Origin: Campylobacteraceae bacterium
GTDB lineage: Bacteria; Campylobacterota; Campylobacteria; Campylobacterales; Sulfurovaceae
Reading direction: 5' to 3'
Assembly: GCA_027063325.1 (NCBI GenBank)
Contig: JAMOSA010000297.1
Span: 1 to 5,458, forward strand
DNA: 5,458 nt
The translations under genes were made by a program, and so were the position numbers. Positions 5,236-5,458 of the stretch are shown one piece after another. The number at the start of each line of letters is the position of its first letter. Position 1 is the stretch's first letter. Below the pieces are notes generated by a model that was given only the letters and a program-made list of their open reading frames with translations, made no database searches and was not told the DNA's origin.

Positions 5236-5458
5236 ACCTGAGTCTCGCTTAAGCCACTAATACCTCCCCCTCAAAAGAATTAATCTTGAGTGAAAGCTTC
5301 TTTTGCCTGTAAGTATAAGCAATTAAAGCACCTAACCAATTAACCATAGCATTGATAGGACTCCTGTGTCTGGTATGCTCAAGATTATAAATATTCTTAA
5401 GCTCATCATTAACAGTCTCTATAATAGCCCTCTTTCGTAAAAGAATCTTATCTATAAG
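5236..5458 (-). mobile_element. insertion sequence, IS982 family (end of element; continues past the window)
   Basis: Contains the 3' end of an IS982-type transposase on the - strand. The element end is placed at ACCTGAGTCTCGCTTAAG (from 5236), just beyond the transposase stop, because IS982-type elements end shortly after the gene and often begin with AC. The other end is outside the window, so the terminal inverted repeat and target duplication cannot be confirmed; the boundary is tentative. The left neighbour is the 5091-5235 intergenic sequence, so no gene in the window is visibly interrupted. Confidence 0.7.
5249..5458 (-). CDS. IS982-family transposase (C-terminal part, 5' end outside the window)
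   Basis: DDE transposase that would move the surrounding element. The - strand frame is open from the window edge to the stop at 5251-5249, giving the last 69 residues. LLRKRAIIETVNDELKN followed by EHTRHRSPINAMVNWL and GALIAYTYRQKK is the typical C-terminal block of IS982-family transposases; the Glu in IIET is expected to be the third acidic residue of the DDE triad (family knowledge, not tested here). The visible part has no frameshift or stop, so this copy may be intact. The stop codon lies within the presumed terminal repeat. This frame is absent from longer-ORF scans because its start is outside the window. Confidence 0.9.
   Translation of the reverse strand, partial: LIDKILLRKRAIIETVNDELKNIYNLEHTRHRSPINAMVNWLGALIAYTYRQKKLSLKINSFEGEVLVA

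Overview
The window is AT-rich and all complete genes lie on the + strand. Isoleucine is often ATA and arginine is mostly AGA. This style, together with the gene types, suggests a member of the Campylobacterota (the Sulfurovum/Sulfurimonas/Arcobacter side of the phylum). That placement is inference from codon style and family resemblance, not a marker gene.

Layout. (1) Positions 1-481 hold the C-terminal part of a DppC/OppC-type ABC transporter permease that enters from the left. (2) Positions 478-1107 hold a LysE/RhtB-family exporter whose reading frame abuts the permease stop. Its conserved N-terminus is encoded upstream of the first ATG, and no ATG, GTG or TTG start is available there. An ATAA at the junction looks like a mutated ATGA start/stop overlap. 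(3) Positions 1108-1539 form a gene-free stretch rich in inverted repeats, including a 12-bp stem with a nested hairpin. It ends with a palindrome that overlaps a TATAAT box ahead of the next gene. (4) Positions 1540-3098 hold an M16 (insulinase/pitrilysin) zinc protease gene in two frames. The N-terminal half keeps the zinc site. The C-terminal half carries the second M16 half-domain, three membrane segments and a PH-like tail. The two pieces join in different frames, with a central M16 segment apparently missing. (5) Positions 3099-3428 form a leader/intergenic region with a terminator-like hairpin, a TATAAT box and a 33-nt near-perfect hairpin. (6) Positions 3429-5090 hold an exported polysaccharide deacetylase-like protein with a Lys-rich linker and C-terminal ankyrin repeats. 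(7) From about 5236 to the right edge lies the end of an IS982-type insertion sequence, transposase on the - strand.

How the genes fit together: permease and exporter are probably co-transcribed. The M16 gene and the deacetylase each appear to have their own promoter, and both proteins act in the cell envelope. No shared pathway can be shown. I do not see a clear new multi-gene system. The most unusual items are the deacetylase-ankyrin fusion, the M16-membrane-PH-like architecture and its decay, the lost exporter start, and the structured non-coding block at 1148-1317.
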